Positions 14,380 through 14,748 of a stretch of 14,748 bases of DNA are shown one piece after another. The stretch is from contig DMCS01000071.1 in the NCBI GenBank assembly GCA_003445715.1, positions 1-14,748 of the forward strand, in the 5' to 3' direction. The stretch is from Candidatus Mesolinea sp. Lineage in GTDB: Bacteria; Chloroflexota; Anaerolineae; Anaerolineales; Anaerolineaceae. The notes under the pieces are model-generated. The model had not been told where the DNA came from and ran no database searches. It saw nothing but the letters and a program-made list of their open reading frames with translations. A program made the position numbers and the translations under genes. Numbering within the stretch: the first letter of the stretch is position 1; each line of letters opens with the position of its first letter.

Positions 14380-14748
14380 TCAATACGCCCTTTTTTCCAA
14401 ATACTCCAAAAGCATCTCCAGCGCCTTCTCGGCTAAGGCCTCCTTGTTACCTAGCCGGTCGCCATGCAATAAAAAGTGGCGGGACCATTCGCCTTCGGCG
14501 GTGGCTAAGCCCACCCAGCTGGTGCCCACAGGCTTTGCCGGCGTGGCGCCGCCCGGGCCGGCAATGCAGGTCACCGAGAGGCCAATATCCGTCTTGAGCG
14601 CCAACCGCGCCCCCCGCGCCATCTCCAGCACGGTTTGGCTGCTGACCGCGCCGTATTTTTGCAGGGTCTCCCACTTCACACCTAGCAGCGAGACCTTGGC
14701 GGCGTAGGCATACGAAACCACCCCGCCGATGAAGTAATCCGAGGAGCC
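14380..14748 (-). CDS. cinA: CinA C-terminal domain, NMN amidase (partial)
   Basis: The C-terminal 122 residues of a CinA-family protein; the open frame continues past the window edge. The domain deamidates nicotinamide mononucleotide in pyridine nucleotide recycling. Recognisable blocks are GSSDYFIGGVVSYAYAAK at the edge, LGV..ETLQKYGAVSSQTVLEMARGA, and the strongly conserved SVTCIAGPGGATPAKPVG with GTSWVGLA. The final helix is LAEKALEMLLEYL. Whether the full protein is a stand-alone PncC-type amidase or the two-domain CinA with a molybdopterin-like N-terminal half cannot be told from this part. The symbol is therefore provisional. It is separated from the TM2 promoter by about 50 bases. Confidence 0.88.
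   Translation of the reverse strand, partial: GSSDYFIGGVVSYAYAAKVSLLGVKWETLQKYGAVSSQTVLEMARGARLALKTDIGLSVTCIAGPGGATPAKPVGTSWVGLATAEGEWSRHFLLHGDRLGNKEALAEKALEMLLEYLEKRAY

Overview
The window looks like part of a bacterial chromosome. Coding regions have moderate to high GC, intergenic stretches are AT-rich, and genes of house-keeping type sit on both strands. No rRNA, tRNA, CRISPR, phage or transposase gene is visible. The gene mix (two HdeD/DUF308 membrane proteins, paired deoxynucleoside kinases, a large ComEC with a decayed C-terminal domain, M42 and M3 peptidases, a CinA C-terminal domain) would fit a Chloroflexota/Anaerolineae-type organism. That placement is a guess from family content, with no marker gene to prove it.

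Left part (18-3130, all minus strand): an M42-type metallo-aminopeptidase is translationally coupled (ATGA overlap) to a hotdog-fold thioesterase. Next come two 184-residue HdeD paralogues separated by 430 bases of non-coding DNA. Their promoter regions are visibly related. Middle-left (3254-6166, plus strand): a solitary GANTC-type adenine methyltransferase very close to CcrM of Alphaproteobacteria, followed 45 bases later by an M3 oligoendopeptidase F. A hairpin separates this from the convergent metF gene (minus strand). The 484 bases upstream of metF contain two large overlapping inverted repeats.

Centre (7616-10317): a dGK-like deoxynucleoside kinase and a nucleotidyltransferase of unknown role form a plus-strand operon. 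Convergent to them lies a dAK/dCK-like kinase on the minus strand. The 409 bases between these convergent units carry three perfect DnaA boxes in one orientation within 51 bases, several degenerate boxes, and a flanking stretch with 77% AT. This is a good candidate for a replication origin or a DnaA-binding control locus.

Right part (10369-14748, minus strand): an Rrf2-family regulator with three cysteines lies downstream of comEC. Farther right is an AT-rich island holding a TM2-domain protein with a clear promoter. Directly behind it is a second gene that keeps one open frame across 132 codons except for two in-frame stop codons, so it is either a fresh pseudogene or a readthrough candidate. 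The window ends inside a CinA C-terminal (NMN amidase) gene.

The two observations most worth following up are the DnaA-box cluster, considered together with the CcrM-like enzyme, and the doubly interrupted gene behind the TM2 protein, which is easily missed because no single ORF spans it.
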